Source of the DNA: Salinisphaera orenii subsp. halophila YIM 95161
Lineage (GTDB): Bacteria > Pseudomonadota > Gammaproteobacteria > Nevskiales > Salinisphaeraceae
Direction: 5' to 3'
Assembly: GCF_003732545.1 (NCBI RefSeq)
Contig: NZ_AYKF01000088.1
Coordinates: 1-64,000, forward strand
Length of the DNA stretch: 64,000 nucleotides
Part shown: positions 9,002 through 17,844 of the stretch, piece by piece
Position numbering within the stretch: position 1 is the first letter of the stretch
Layout of the letters: the number at the start of each line of letters is the position of its first letter
Notes under the pieces: generated by a model
What the model saw: only the letters and a program-made list of their open reading frames with translations
Databases searched by the model: none
Told to the model about the DNA's origin: nothing
Program-made: the position numbers and the translations under genes

Positions 9002-9072
9002 GCGTCTCGATGACGACTTCTGAGTCTCACATAGTGTCTGCCAAAAGGCACACAACGTGCTAGATTTTCCTG

Positions 9073-9351
9073 ATGAAGCCCATATCATGGAGCCGAGAAA
9101 AGAACGCGCTTCTAAAAGCCGAACGAGGCGTTTCATTCGAAGACGCGATTTTTCATATCATGGCCGGCGACGTGCTCGACACGATCGATCACCCGAATCA
9201 AGCGCGTTATCCCCGCCAACAGATTCATGTGCTGGCGATCGAGGACTATGTCTATCTGGTCCCGTTCGTCGAGACGGAAGATGAGGTTTTTCTAAAAACG
9301 ATCATTCCGAGCCGCAAGGCGACACGAACCTACCGAGGTGGCAGAAAATGA
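9073..9351 (+). CDS. BrnT-family toxin of a type II toxin-antitoxin pair, inside the Wadjet operon
   Basis: The 92-residue protein resembles BrnT-type toxins, small RelE-fold ribonucleases held inactive by a DNA-binding antitoxin. It has the early WSREKN motif, SFEDAIFHI helix (residues ~21-29), a central beta segment (HVLAIEDYVYLVPFVE) and the family-typical C-terminal stretch FLKTIIPSRKATRTY. Its stop codon overlaps the antitoxin start (ATGA at 9348), so the two are translationally coupled. Third positions are less G/C-rich than in jetA or jetB, consistent with a separate origin. The 71 nt between jetA and this start are AT-rich enough to hold its own promoter. The order toxin then antitoxin is typical of brnTA. 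RNase activity is inferred from the family. Confidence 0.8.
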   Translation: MKPISWSREKNALLKAERGVSFEDAIFHIMAGDVLDTIDHPNQARYPRQQIHVLAIEDYVYLVPFVETEDEVFLKTIIPSRKATRTYRGGRK

Positions 9352-9623
9352 ACCAGCTGGATCCTGAAGAAAAAGAGATTCTGGAGGCATTCGAGGGCGG
9401 CCAGACCCGGCGCGCCGAGGATGCGACGGCAACGAAGAAGCGCCATCAGGCCTACGCCGAGGCGTTATTCAAGAAGGACGCGCGAATCAATGTACGAATT
9501 GCCTCGAAAGACCTGCGCGGACTGCAGAAGAAAGCGCTGGCCGAAGGCATTCCGTATCAGACGCTGGTCGCCAGCATCCTGCATAAATACGTGGAAGGTC
9601 GCCTGCACGAGCGCGGCGATTGA
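9348..9623 (+). CDS. Ribbon-helix-helix antitoxin partner (BrnA/CopG type)
   Basis: This 91-residue protein is the expected antitoxin. Residues 1-48 are charged and probably flexible, the part that usually wraps the toxin. Residues ~49-85 (INVRIASKDLRGLQKKALAE, then PYQTLVASILHKYVEGRL) read as a ribbon-helix-helix DNA-binding domain of the CopG type. In this family the antitoxin, alone or with toxin, represses its own promoter; the likely operator lies between 9002 and 9072. It overlaps the toxin gene by 4 nt. The next gene, jetB, starts 45 nt after its stop. An 11-residue frame (9634-9669) whose stop overlaps the jetB ATG fills that gap. Confidence 0.78.
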   Translation: MNQLDPEEKEILEAFEGGQTRRAEDATATKKRHQAYAEALFKKDARINVRIASKDLRGLQKKALAEGIPYQTLVASILHKYVEGRLHERGD

Positions 9624-9668
9624 AGACGCGGTGATGTCGGCAGGAAATCGAGCCGAACTGAGTACCTG

Positions 9669-10886
9669 ATGGCCGAAGCTGCCGTCGTCGATGCCAAGAC
9701 CCGCGAGATCGACGAGCAGCGTCAGCGCGCGCTGCGGGCATTGCTGGCCCGGCCTCTGATGACCGCGGACGATCGGGCGTTTTCGCTGGTGCGCGCACAC
9801 GCCGATTATCTGCGGACCTGGTTCGCCCGCGAATGCGGTTGGGTGCTGCGCATCGAGCGTGGCCATGCGCGTCTGGCCAAACGCACAGCCGATGCGACTG
9901 ACGCCACCCGCGGGGCGCGCGAATTCAACCGCAATCGCTATATCCTGCTGTGTCTGGCGCTGGCTGTGCTGGAACGCGAGGACGTCCAGATCACGCTGGC
10001 GCGGCTGGGCGAGCGGCTGATGGTCGAAGCGCTGGATGACCAACTCGTGGCCAGCGGCTTCGTCTTTGCGCTGGATCGCCAGAGTCAGCGCCGTGACCTG
10101 GTGGCGGTCTGCCGGTTGCTGCTGGAACTAGGAATCATCGCCCGGGTGGCCGGCGACGAGGCGGCTTATATCAACCAGTCAGGCGATGCGCTCTACGATA
10201 TCCACCGGCCGATGCTGGCGGCCGTACTCGCCGGCGATCGCGGCCCGTCGGCCTTGGTGGATGCCCGCACCCTCGAAGCTCGGTTGGAAGCGCTTACCGC
10301 TGATAATCCGGCCGAAGGCGAGGACGCTCGGCGCACCGCGCTGCGCCATCGGCTGACGCGCCGGTTGCTGGATGACCCGTTGCTTTATCTCGACGATCTG
10401 GACGCCGACGAGCGCGAGTATTTCGTCAACCAGCGCGGGCCGATGGGCCGTCGGCTGGCCGAGGCCACGGGCTTGGTCGCCGAACACCGCGCCGAAGGCA
10501 GCGCCCTGGCCGATGCGCGCGGCGAGCTCACCGACGTTTCTCTGCCGCAGCAGGGCACCGACGCCCACGCGACGCTGCTGCTGGCCGAGTTTCTCGCCGA
10601 GCGTCTTCGATCCGGCCCAAACAATCATAAGGCCGGCCCGGTGCCGGAAGCCGAGATCCTGGCCTTCATGCGCGATGCCGCTCGTGAGCATCGTAAATAC
10701 TGGCGCAAGGCGACCCAGGAGGCCGGCGCCGAGCGCGTGCTCGCCGCGGCCGCGCTGGATCGCCTGGAAGCGCTGCGCCTGATCCGCCGCGCCGAGCAGA
10801 CGATTGAGCCGCTGCCCGCCATCTGTCGATTCCGACTCGGTGAAGCGCGCGTGACCACACAGACCGATTTATTGTCCGGCCTATGA
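9669..10886 (+). CDS. jetB: Wadjet type II JetB (DUF2398/TIGR02678 family)
   Basis: The 405-residue protein matches the DUF2398/TIGR02678 family, the winged-helix (kite-like) JetB subunit that binds the kleisin and bridges the SMC dimer. The N-terminal signature RALRALLARPLMTADD (about residues 20-35), then FARECGWVLRIERGHARLAK and RNRYILLCLALAVLER, is intact, so this gene was not truncated by the toxin-antitoxin insertion upstream. A Shine-Dalgarno site before 9669 is poor. The start instead overlaps the stop of an 11-codon frame (TGATG), which suggests re-initiation coupling. The stop overlaps the jetC start as ATGA at 10883. Function in plasmid restriction is inferred from family and context. 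Confidence 0.88.
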   Translation: MAEAAVVDAKTREIDEQRQRALRALLARPLMTADDRAFSLVRAHADYLRTWFARECGWVLRIERGHARLAKRTADATDATRGAREFNRNRYILLCLALAVLEREDVQITLARLGERLMVEALDDQLVASGFVFALDRQSQRRDLVAVCRLLLELGIIARVAGDEAAYINQSGDALYDIHRPMLAAVLAGDRGPSALVDARTLEARLEALTADNPAEGEDARRTALRHRLTRRLLDDPLLYLDDLDADEREYFVNQRGPMGRRLAEATGLVAEHRAEGSALADARGELTDVSLPQQGTDAHATLLLAEFLAERLRSGPNNHKAGPVPEAEILAFMRDAAREHRKYWRKATQEAGAERVLAAAALDRLEALRLIRRAEQTIEPLPAICRFRLGEARVTTQTDLLSGL

Positions 10887-13800
10887 CCGATATCCAATCC
10901 GTGGCTGATGCGCCGCAGCCGACAACCGACCGCTGGCAGCCGCTGCGGCTGGGTCTGGTCGAGTTGTACCACTACGACGCCGAGGAATTCTGGTTCGAGG
11001 ACGGTCATCTGCTGCTGCGCGGCAATAACGGCACCGGCAAATCCAAGGTGTTGTCGCTGACGCTGCCGTTTCTGCTGGACGCCAGCCTGTCCTCGGCGCG
11101 ACTCGAGCCGGATGCCGACCCCGGCAAGCGCATGGAGTGGAACCTGCTCATGGGCGGCCGCTTCGATCGGCGTACCGGCTATGCCTGGATCGAGTTCGGC
11201 CGTCTCGGCAACGACGGCACGCCGTATTTCGTTACGCTCGGCTGCGGCCTGCGCGCCACCGCCGGCCGGTCCGGCGTGGATTCCTGGTTTTTCTGTACCG
11301 AGCAGCGCGTCGGCCACGAGCTGGCGCTGGTCACGGAACAACAGACCGTGCTCACCCGCGACCGTCTGATCGAGGCCATCGGCAGCCACAGCGTGTATGC
11401 CACGGCCCGCGATTATCGGCGCGCGGTCGACGAGCGTCTGTTCCAGCTCGGGCCGGAACGCTATCGCGCGCTCATCGATACGCTGATCCAGCTGCGCCAG
11501 CCGCAATTGTCCAAGCAGCCCAACGAGAACAATCTCTCGGCCGCGCTGTCGCAGGCGTTTCCGCCGATTCGGCGGGAAGTGCTGGAGGACGTGGCCGAGG
11601 CCATGACCCAGCTCGATGAATACCGCGACGAACTGGATGATTATTGCGCCATGGCCGCCGCGGTCGGCCAGTTCAATGCCACTTACGGCCGCTATGCACA
11701 AATCCTCGCGCGCCGACGCGCCCGCGATCTGCGCCAGGCCCAGACGGCGTTCGACAACGCCAGCGGCGAGGCCCGCCAGGCTCGAGAAGCGCTCGCCGCC
11801 GCCCAGGCCGCGCTCGAAGCCGGCCAGGAAGAGGTCGACACCACCGAGAACCGGTATGCGGAAACCGGCGGTCAGATCGAGGTCTTGAAGGACAGCCCGG
11901 AAATGCGCAGCGCCCGCGAACTGCATCGCGCGGGGAGTGCGGCCGAGGCCGCCGAGCGCCATGCCGTGGATGCCACACGCCACCACGAACAGGTACAACG
12001 CCGCCACGAAGAAGACCGGGCCGCGCTGGCCCGCCGCGAGCAGACCTGTCACGGCTCGCGCGACGCGCTGACGGCCGCTGTGGACGCCAGCGACGCCTGC
12101 GCCGACAAAACGGGTATTCTTGCCGCGCATCGACAAAGCTGGGGTGACACGCGCGACGCCGACGCGCTGGGCCAGTTGCCTGCGTCGCAGCAAGCCGAGA
12201 TCGCCAGCGCGCAGAATCTCCTCGCGAGCCAGCGCGAAGGCCGGATCGCCCAGATCCGGCGCGATCTGGCCGCGGTCGATTCTGCCGGGCAGCAGCACGC
12301 CCAGGCCCAGCACGAACGCGATGCGCGATTGGCCGACAGCGAAGCCGCCGAGGGCGCCGTGAATGATGCCCGGCGTGCCCAGCAGGACGCGGGTACAAAC
12401 CATATCGCCGATTGGCAGCAATTCGGCGAGCGCGTGACGACCACGCTAGGCACGGGGGCCGCGCGCGACTGGCCGGATGCCGACGATGCGCTGGCGGACT
12501 GGGTCAACAGCCTCGACGGCGAATCGCCGCTGGAACGCCATACCCAGGCTGTCGCGGAGCGTGAGCGCCAGCGTCTGGCCGAGCGCGCGAGCGAAACCAA
12601 GCAGCAGCGCGCCGCCATCCAGGCCGAGCGCGAACCGCTGCTCGAAGAGCAGGCCCGGCTGCGCGAAGGCGGCCAGCCGGCACCACCGGCGCCGGCCACC
12701 CGCGAAGCTGATCGCAGCGACCGCCCCGGCGCGCCGTTGTGGCGGCTGGTGGATTTCAAGCCGGGGATCGACGACGCCGCACGCGCCGGCGTCGAGGCCG
12801 CACTCCAGGCCTCTGGCGTGCTCGATGCCTGGGTCAGTCCGGCCGGCGAACTGCTGGCGCCGGATACCCGCGATCAGTGGCTGGTGGCGCGCGCGGCACA
12901 GCCCGACAATCTCGGCGCGCTGCTGGACGTCGTCATCGACGCCGACGACCCGGCGGCCGCCGAGGTCGATGCGCGCCACGTCGACACGATTCTGGCCGCC
13001 ATCGCGGTGACTGACGAGGACGCCTCGGCCGCCGAGTTCTGGCTTGCCGGCGACGGGCGTTATCGCCTGGGCCCGACGCGCGGCGCCTGGGCCAAGCCGG
13101 CGGCCGAGTATATCGGCGGGGCCGCGCGCGAAGCCGCCCGTCGCCGGCGTCTGGCGGCCATCGAAACCGAGTTGGCCGCGCTGGCCGCGCGCGCCGAGCA
13201 AATCGCGGCCGAACTCGTGGCAATCGATCGCGAACGCGCCACGCTCAACACACTTATCGTCGAGCGTCCGAGCGCCGAGGCCCTGCGTTCGGCGCATGCC
13301 GGGCTTTCCGCCGCCGAGCGCAGCGCGGCCGGGGCGCGTGAGCGTCTGGCCGAGGCCGAAGACCGGCTGCAACGCGCTCGCAGTGCCTTTGATCGCGCTC
13401 GCGAAGCATTGCAGCTGGATGCCGACGATGCGCACTTGCCTGCCGAGCGCGAGGCGCTGGAGGCCGTGGCCGCCCATCTGGCGGAGTACAAGCTCGCGGT
13501 TCGCGATGCCGGGTCCGCGCTGCGCGAGCATGCCCGCGCGCTGACGGAGTTGCGCGAGCAGACCGAGCGCGAGCAGGCCAGCCACGCCGATCTCGAACAC
13601 GCCGCCGCCCGCGCTCGCGAGGCCCGGCAGGCCGCCGAACAGGCCGCCGCACGCCATCGCGAGCTCAAGGAAACGGTGGGTGCGAGCGCCGAGGACGTGC
13701 TGGCCCGGCTGAACGCGCTGGAACGCGAGCGCCAGACGCTGGATGAGACCCTCAAGGCCGCACGTACCCGGCTCACCCAGGCCCACAAACAACTCGGTGG

Positions 13801-15007
13801 CGCCGAAAAGGCGGTCACCGATACTCAGAGCCAACTCGAAGCACGCCAGGGTGAGCGCGCCGATGCGGTGACGGCATTTCAGGCATTCGCCGAAACCGGC
13901 CTGTTGCGCGCGGCCGTCCCCGATCTCGAGCAGCCGGATACCGCCCACGACTGGACGATCGATCCGGCGCTGGCGGCCGCGCGCACCGCCGAGACCGCGC
14001 TGGCCGATGTCGCCGATAGCGATGCCGATTGGCAGCGGGTGCAAAACCGGATCGGGTCGGAGTTCACGGAGTTGCAGCGCGCGCTCTCGGCACGCGGTTA
14101 TCACAGCTCCGGCGAGCCCACCGATCACGGTTTCGTGGTGCGGGTAACGTTCAACCAGCGCGTTGAAGCGCCGGACCGGCTGCAGGCCATGCTCGACCAC
14201 GAGATTGCCGAGCGGCGTAATCTGCTGACCGCCAAGGAAAGCGAGATCATCGAAAATCATCTGCAGGCAGAAGTCGCCGCGCAGTTGCAGGGTCTGATGC
14301 GCGACGCCGATGCGCGGGTGCGCGCGATCAACGCTGAACTGGCCCAGCGCCCGACCTCGACCGGGGTCAAGTTCAAGCTGGTCTGGCAGCCGGTGGCCGA
14401 CGACGACGGCGCGTTCACCAACTTGGCCGATGTGCGCGATCGGTTGCTCAACAAGATCAGCGACGCCTGGTCGGCCGAAGACCGGGCCGCGGTTGGCGCG
14501 TTCTTGCAGCAGCGCATCGCCGCCGAGCGCGAGCGCGATGACGGCGCGGCGCGCATCGATCAGCTGGCCCGCGCGCTGGATTATCGCGCCTGGCATCGTT
14601 TTCGCGTACGCCGTTGGCAGGACGGCCAGTGGAAACCGCTGTCCGGGCCGGCTTCCAGCGGTGAGCGCGCGCTGGGGCTGACCGTGCCGTTGTTCGCGGC
14701 TGCGGCCAGCCATTACGAGAGCGCCAGCGAGTATGCGCCCCGGCTGGTGCTGCTTGACGAAGCCTTCGCCGGCATCGACGACGGCGCCCGTGCCCATTGC
14801 ATGGATCTGATCCGCGAGTTCGATCTGGATTTCGTGATGACCAGCGAGCGCGAGTGGGGCTGCTACGCGGCCCTGCCGGGGGTGGCGATCAGTCATCTGG
14901 TGCGTCGCGCCGATGTTGACGCCGTGTTCGTCTCGCGCTGGCGTTGGAACGGGCGAACGCGCGAGCGTGCCGAATCGCCGACGAACATCGCGTATGCCGG
15001 CGCCTGA
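10883..15007 (+). CDS. jetC: Wadjet type II JetC, SMC-like ATPase (TIGR02680 family)
   Basis: The 1374-residue protein is the SMC/MukB-like motor of the system. The N-terminal ATPase lobe carries Walker A at residues 47-54 (GNNGTGKS). Long Ala/Glu/Arg-rich coiled coils run from about 280 to 590 and about 690 to 990. A globular middle section, around 610-690, begins LWRLVDFKPGIDDAA and probably corresponds to the hinge region. The C-terminal lobe has the ABC signature ASSGERALGLTVPLF (about 1256-1270) and Walker B with D-loop RLVLLDEAFAGIDDGAR (about 1288-1304). All key ATPase residues are present, so the motor should be active. It overlaps jetB by 4 nt and jetD by 14 nt, which ties the three into one transcript. 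Chromosomal MukB was considered, but the neighbours are not MukEF. Confidence 0.93.
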   Translation: MTDIQSVADAPQPTTDRWQPLRLGLVELYHYDAEEFWFEDGHLLLRGNNGTGKSKVLSLTLPFLLDASLSSARLEPDADPGKRMEWNLLMGGRFDRRTGYAWIEFGRLGNDGTPYFVTLGCGLRATAGRSGVDSWFFCTEQRVGHELALVTEQQTVLTRDRLIEAIGSHSVYATARDYRRAVDERLFQLGPERYRALIDTLIQLRQPQLSKQPNENNLSAALSQAFPPIRREVLEDVAEAMTQLDEYRDELDDYCAMAAAVGQFNATYGRYAQILARRRARDLRQAQTAFDNASGEARQAREALAAAQAALEAGQEEVDTTENRYAETGGQIEVLKDSPEMRSARELHRAGSAAEAAERHAVDATRHHEQVQRRHEEDRAALARREQTCHGSRDALTAAVDASDACADKTGILAAHRQSWGDTRDADALGQLPASQQAEIASAQNLLASQREGRIAQIRRDLAAVDSAGQQHAQAQHERDARLADSEAAEGAVNDARRAQQDAGTNHIADWQQFGERVTTTLGTGAARDWPDADDALADWVNSLDGESPLERHTQAVAERERQRLAERASETKQQRAAIQAEREPLLEEQARLREGGQPAPPAPATREADRSDRPGAPLWRLVDFKPGIDDAARAGVEAALQASGVLDAWVSPAGELLAPDTRDQWLVARAAQPDNLGALLDVVIDADDPAAAEVDARHVDTILAAIAVTDEDASAAEFWLAGDGRYRLGPTRGAWAKPAAEYIGGAAREAARRRRLAAIETELAALAARAEQIAAELVAIDRERATLNTLIVERPSAEALRSAHAGLSAAERSAAGARERLAEAEDRLQRARSAFDRAREALQLDADDAHLPAEREALEAVAAHLAEYKLAVRDAGSALREHARALTELREQTEREQASHADLEHAAARAREARQAAEQAAARHRELKETVGASAEDVLARLNALERERQTLDETLKAARTRLTQAHKQLGGAEKAVTDTQSQLEARQGERADAVTAFQAFAETGLLRAAVPDLEQPDTAHDWTIDPALAAARTAETALADVADSDADWQRVQNRIGSEFTELQRALSARGYHSSGEPTDHGFVVRVTFNQRVEAPDRLQAMLDHEIAERRNLLTAKESEIIENHLQAEVAAQLQGLMRDADARVRAINAELAQRPTSTGVKFKLVWQPVADDDGAFTNLADVRDRLLNKISDAWSAEDRAAVGAFLQQRIAAERERDDGAARIDQLARALDYRAWHRFRVRRWQDGQWKPLSGPASSGERALGLTVPLFAAAASHYESASEYAPRLVLLDEAFAGIDDGARAHCMDLIREFDLDFVMTSEREWGCYAALPGVAISHLVRRADVDAVFVSRWRWNGRTRERAESPTNIAYAGA

Positions 15008-16202
15008 CCGGCAGCGGCTGAACCGCCTGATCGGCGGGGAGGCGCTGGCGGCACTGCGCCGCCGGCTGCGCAAGCGCTTTGCTGCCAGCCAAGCCCCGTC
15101 CGACGGCTTTACGCTGAGCAATCTGAACGCGGCCGAATCACGGGCGCTGGCCGGCTTGCTGGGCCGTACGCCGCGCCAACGTGCGTCCATGCGCCTGTCG
15201 CACACGGAACTCGACGGCGCGCTGGCGGACGCCGATCTGGCCGATGATCTGCGCGCCGCGCTCGAATGCCTGGACGGGCCGATCGCCGATACCGCTGCGG
15301 CACGTGCGCGCATATGCCGAGCCTGGGATCGGGTATGCAACCAAGCTACCGACCCGCGCTTGGCGCGGGTACTGACCGAGCCGGCTGGGCAGGGTCTGCT
15401 CAAAAGACTCGCCGGTCGCGACGTCGACGCTGCCGCGCGTCTCGTGGGCCAGACCGAGCGCGTGTTGGCGCGTCTGCCGGGCGCAGCCGTTGCGCGTGCC
15501 CGTCTGGCCGCGGATTCGCTGGGCGATGCCCATGCGCTGGATGCCGGGCGGCCGGTCGCCACGCTTGTTCGTCGGGCGCTCGCGGAAGGCGATGTGAGCC
15601 TGCGCCCGCGCGAGCTATGGGCCAGCCAGGGCGTGCTGGTCAACGAACTGGCCAAGCCGGTCGCCGTACTCAATCTGGCGGTTGACGGCGACGACCCGGG
15701 CACACGCCTCATCGCGATGGCGGCAGCAGCCGGGGAGCCGTTGCATCTATCGCTGCGGTTGCTCACCCGCCGCATGCCGGCGTGGCGGCCCGGGCAAGCT
15801 GTTTTTGTCTGCGAAAATCCGGAAGTGCTGGCGGCCGCGGCCGATGCGCTCGGCCCGAACTGCCCGCCCATGGTCAGCCTCGACGGCCAGCTCTCGGCGG
15901 CGCCGCGAACACTGCTCGACCAGCTCGCCATGGCCGGCGCACATTTTTACTACCACGGTGATTTCGATTGGCCGGGTATCCGCATCGGTAACCATGTCAT
16001 CGCCCGCTATAACGGCACGCCGTGGTGCTACGCGGCACTCGACTATGTTCCCGGCGACCATGGCTCGCCGCTGGCGGGCGAACCGGTCGAAGCCCACTGG
16101 GACGCCGCGCTCGCCGCGCGTATGCAGGCCGCCGGCATGGCGGTTCATGAAGAAAGCCAGCTCGATGACTTGATTGCCGATCTTTCGCGTGCAGCATCAT
16201 GA
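14994..16202 (+). CDS. jetD: Wadjet type II JetD nuclease subunit (DUF2399/TIGR02679 family)
   Basis: The 402-residue product matches the DUF2399/TIGR02679 family. JetD proteins carry a Toprim-like domain related to topoisomerase VI that cuts the DNA held by the loop-extruding complex. The catalytic-looking elements are visible: FVCENPEVLAAAA near residue 272 supplies the acidic residue, and YYHGDFDWPGIRI near 320-332 supplies the paired aspartates. The N-terminal ~230 residues are helical and probably the arm that contacts the kleisin. I chose ATG 14994, which overlaps the end of jetC by 14 nt. The frame is open further upstream but lies within jetC. The stop is followed by an AT-rich gap before the DUF6880 gene. 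Nothing suggests inactivation. Confidence 0.9.
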   Translation: MPAPDRQRLNRLIGGEALAALRRRLRKRFAASQAPSDGFTLSNLNAAESRALAGLLGRTPRQRASMRLSHTELDGALADADLADDLRAALECLDGPIADTAAARARICRAWDRVCNQATDPRLARVLTEPAGQGLLKRLAGRDVDAAARLVGQTERVLARLPGAAVARARLAADSLGDAHALDAGRPVATLVRRALAEGDVSLRPRELWASQGVLVNELAKPVAVLNLAVDGDDPGTRLIAMAAAAGEPLHLSLRLLTRRMPAWRPGQAVFVCENPEVLAAAADALGPNCPPMVSLDGQLSAAPRTLLDQLAMAGAHFYYHGDFDWPGIRIGNHVIARYNGTPWCYAALDYVPGDHGSPLAGEPVEAHWDAALAARMQAAGMAVHEESQLDDLIADLSRAAS

Positions 16203-16304
16203 AGGACACTAAAAATTTTCCTGTTTTGATGGGGCCGGGATTGGCCAAGAGCGAGTTGCCAACGAATGTGGATCGGGACAAAAAAAACAAGATTTACCTT
16301 GCAT

Positions 16305-16324
16305 CTGCGTCGATCTGCGTCGAT
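16305..16324. repeat. Tandem 10-bp duplication in the jetD-DUF6880 gap
   Basis: The decamer CTGCGTCGAT occurs twice back-to-back, followed closely by a TACAAT sequence at 16332-16337 that could be a -10 element. The surrounding 16203-16413 gap is AT-rich and carries no gene. It may therefore hold a separate promoter for the DUF6880 gene. There is no convincing -35 box at the right distance, so this is tentative. Confidence 0.35.
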
Positions 16325-16413
16325 CTTCGGATACAATGCCTTAAGAAAAGGGGAAAATGCTCTAGGGCGCGTGATAGCCTGCTGAACCCTAAAACTCACC
16401 GCATTCAGCGCTC

Positions 16414-17844
16414 ATGGCATCCAGGAAAACGCTCAACGCCAACAACCTCGAAGCTTTGGGCGCACCGCGCCTCGCCGAACTGTTGCTGGAGATCATCGCG
16501 GGCGACGCCGTGGCCAAGCGGCATCTGCGGCTGGCGCTGGCCGATTCGGTCGGTCCGGCGGAACTCGCCCAGGAAGTCCGCAAGCGACTGACGACGATCG
16601 GTAAATCGCGCTCGTTCGTGGGCTGGGAGAAAAAAGGGGCGCTGATCAAGGATCTGGAAGCCCAGCTTGATGCGATCGTCGAGCGTATCGCGCCCGTCGA
16701 TCCGGGGCTGGGGCTGGATCTGTTATGGCGATTCATGAGTCTGGCCCGCTCGATCTTCGAGCGCTGCGATGACAGCAGCGGCCGGATCGGCGATCTCTTT
16801 CACTATGCGCTCGGCAAGCTCGGCCCGATCGCGAAATCTGCGAACCCAGCGCCCGATAAACTGGCTGACCAGGCCTACGACGCGCTGGTCGCCAACGACT
16901 ATGGCCAGTATGACGGCTTGATCGAGATTCTGGCGCCCGCGCTCGGTGAACACGGTTTGTCGCATCTGAAAGAGCGAATGATCGAGTTGTCCAACACGCG
17001 GGTGCAGCGGTCGCCTGAAGGCCAACGCGAAGTCATCGCCTACGGCATGGGCGGGCCGATCTACGCCGATGATATGGCCGAGCGCTCGCGCGTCATGACG
17101 GTACAACTTGCCTTGCAGGCCATTGCCGACGCCCAGGGCGATGTGGATGCCTTCATCGCGCAATACGATGAGACTACACGCCGCGTGCCCAAGATCGCCG
17201 CCGATATCGCCCAGCGCTTGATCGCGGCCGATCGCGCGCAAGATGCTCTGGACACGATCGAGGCTGCCGAGCATCGCCGGCGCGGGTGGCCGGATTTCGA
17301 CTGGGAGGATGCGCGTATTGCGGCGCTTGAAGCCGTCGGCCGCAGTGAAGACGCTCAGGCGGCGCGTTGGTCCATCTTCGAACGTGCTTTATCCGCGTCA
17401 CATCTCAAGGCTTATCTCAAGCACCTGGACGACGATCTCGACGCCGAAGAGCAAGCGCTCGACCAGGCCCGGCGTCATCCGGATGTGCTCCAGGCTTTGG
17501 CGTTTCTGAAAAACTGGCCCGATCTGGACCGGGCCGCGCGGTTCGTCATTGAGCGCGCGGACGAAATAGACGGCGATTTCTACGAAATCCTGTCGCCGGC
17601 GGCCGAAGCGTTGGCCAGCCGCAGCCCCTTGGCGGCCACGCTGCTGCTACGTGCCATGATCGACTTCACGCTCGTCAATGCCCGATCCAAGCGCTACAAG
17701 CACGCGGCCCGGCATCTCGAGGAATGCGCACGCCTGGCCTCTACGATCGACGATTACCAGGGGTTCGAGACGCATGCCGACTACGATTCGCGTATCCGCG
17801 ACAAGCATCGCCGCAAGACTTCATTCTATCGGCTGATTGAGTGA
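16414..17844 (+). CDS. DUF6880 family protein downstream of the Wadjet operon
   Basis: The 476-residue protein appears to belong to the DUF6880 family, whose function is not known to me. The N-terminus (KTLNANNLEALGAPRLAELL, then HLRLALADSVGP) and the WEKKGALIKDLEAQLDAIV segment are the recognisable parts. The rest is helical with TPR-like repeats, for example ALDTIEAAEHRRRGWPDFDW and ARFVIERADEIDGDFYEIL, and it ends in a KHRRKTSFYRL-type tail. Neither signal peptide nor membrane segments are visible, so it should be cytoplasmic. It is on the same strand as jetABCD, 212 nt after jetD, and may be transcribed with it or from its own promoter in the gap. A role as an accessory of the defence locus is inference from position only. 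Confidence 0.75.
   Translation: MASRKTLNANNLEALGAPRLAELLLEIIAGDAVAKRHLRLALADSVGPAELAQEVRKRLTTIGKSRSFVGWEKKGALIKDLEAQLDAIVERIAPVDPGLGLDLLWRFMSLARSIFERCDDSSGRIGDLFHYALGKLGPIAKSANPAPDKLADQAYDALVANDYGQYDGLIEILAPALGEHGLSHLKERMIELSNTRVQRSPEGQREVIAYGMGGPIYADDMAERSRVMTVQLALQAIADAQGDVDAFIAQYDETTRRVPKIAADIAQRLIAADRAQDALDTIEAAEHRRRGWPDFDWEDARIAALEAVGRSEDAQAARWSIFERALSASHLKAYLKHLDDDLDAEEQALDQARRHPDVLQALAFLKNWPDLDRAARFVIERADEIDGDFYEILSPAAEALASRSPLAATLLLRAMIDFTLVNARSKRYKHAARHLEECARLASTIDDYQGFETHADYDSRIRDKHRRKTSFYRLIE

Noticed and set aside
12446-15931. Minus-strand frame of over 1100 codons opposite jetC and jetD
   Set aside because: Ser/Arg/Ala-rich antisense shadow of two clearly coding genes.
7487-16202. 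Type I Wadjet or MukBEF/Eprs-type condensin as identity of the operon
   Set aside because: The first, second and fourth genes match DUF2397, DUF2398 and DUF2399, not DUF3375, DUF4194 and DUF3322/DUF2220, and no MukE or MukF is present.
16305-16324. Tandem decamers as a CRISPR or VNTR start
   Set aside because: Only two adjacent 10-bp units without spacers, and no cas genes in the window.
16199-16591. Frame overlapping the jetD stop as ATGA
   Set aside because: After about 45 codons it enters another frame of the DUF6880 gene. The first part is AT-rich with no family resemblance.
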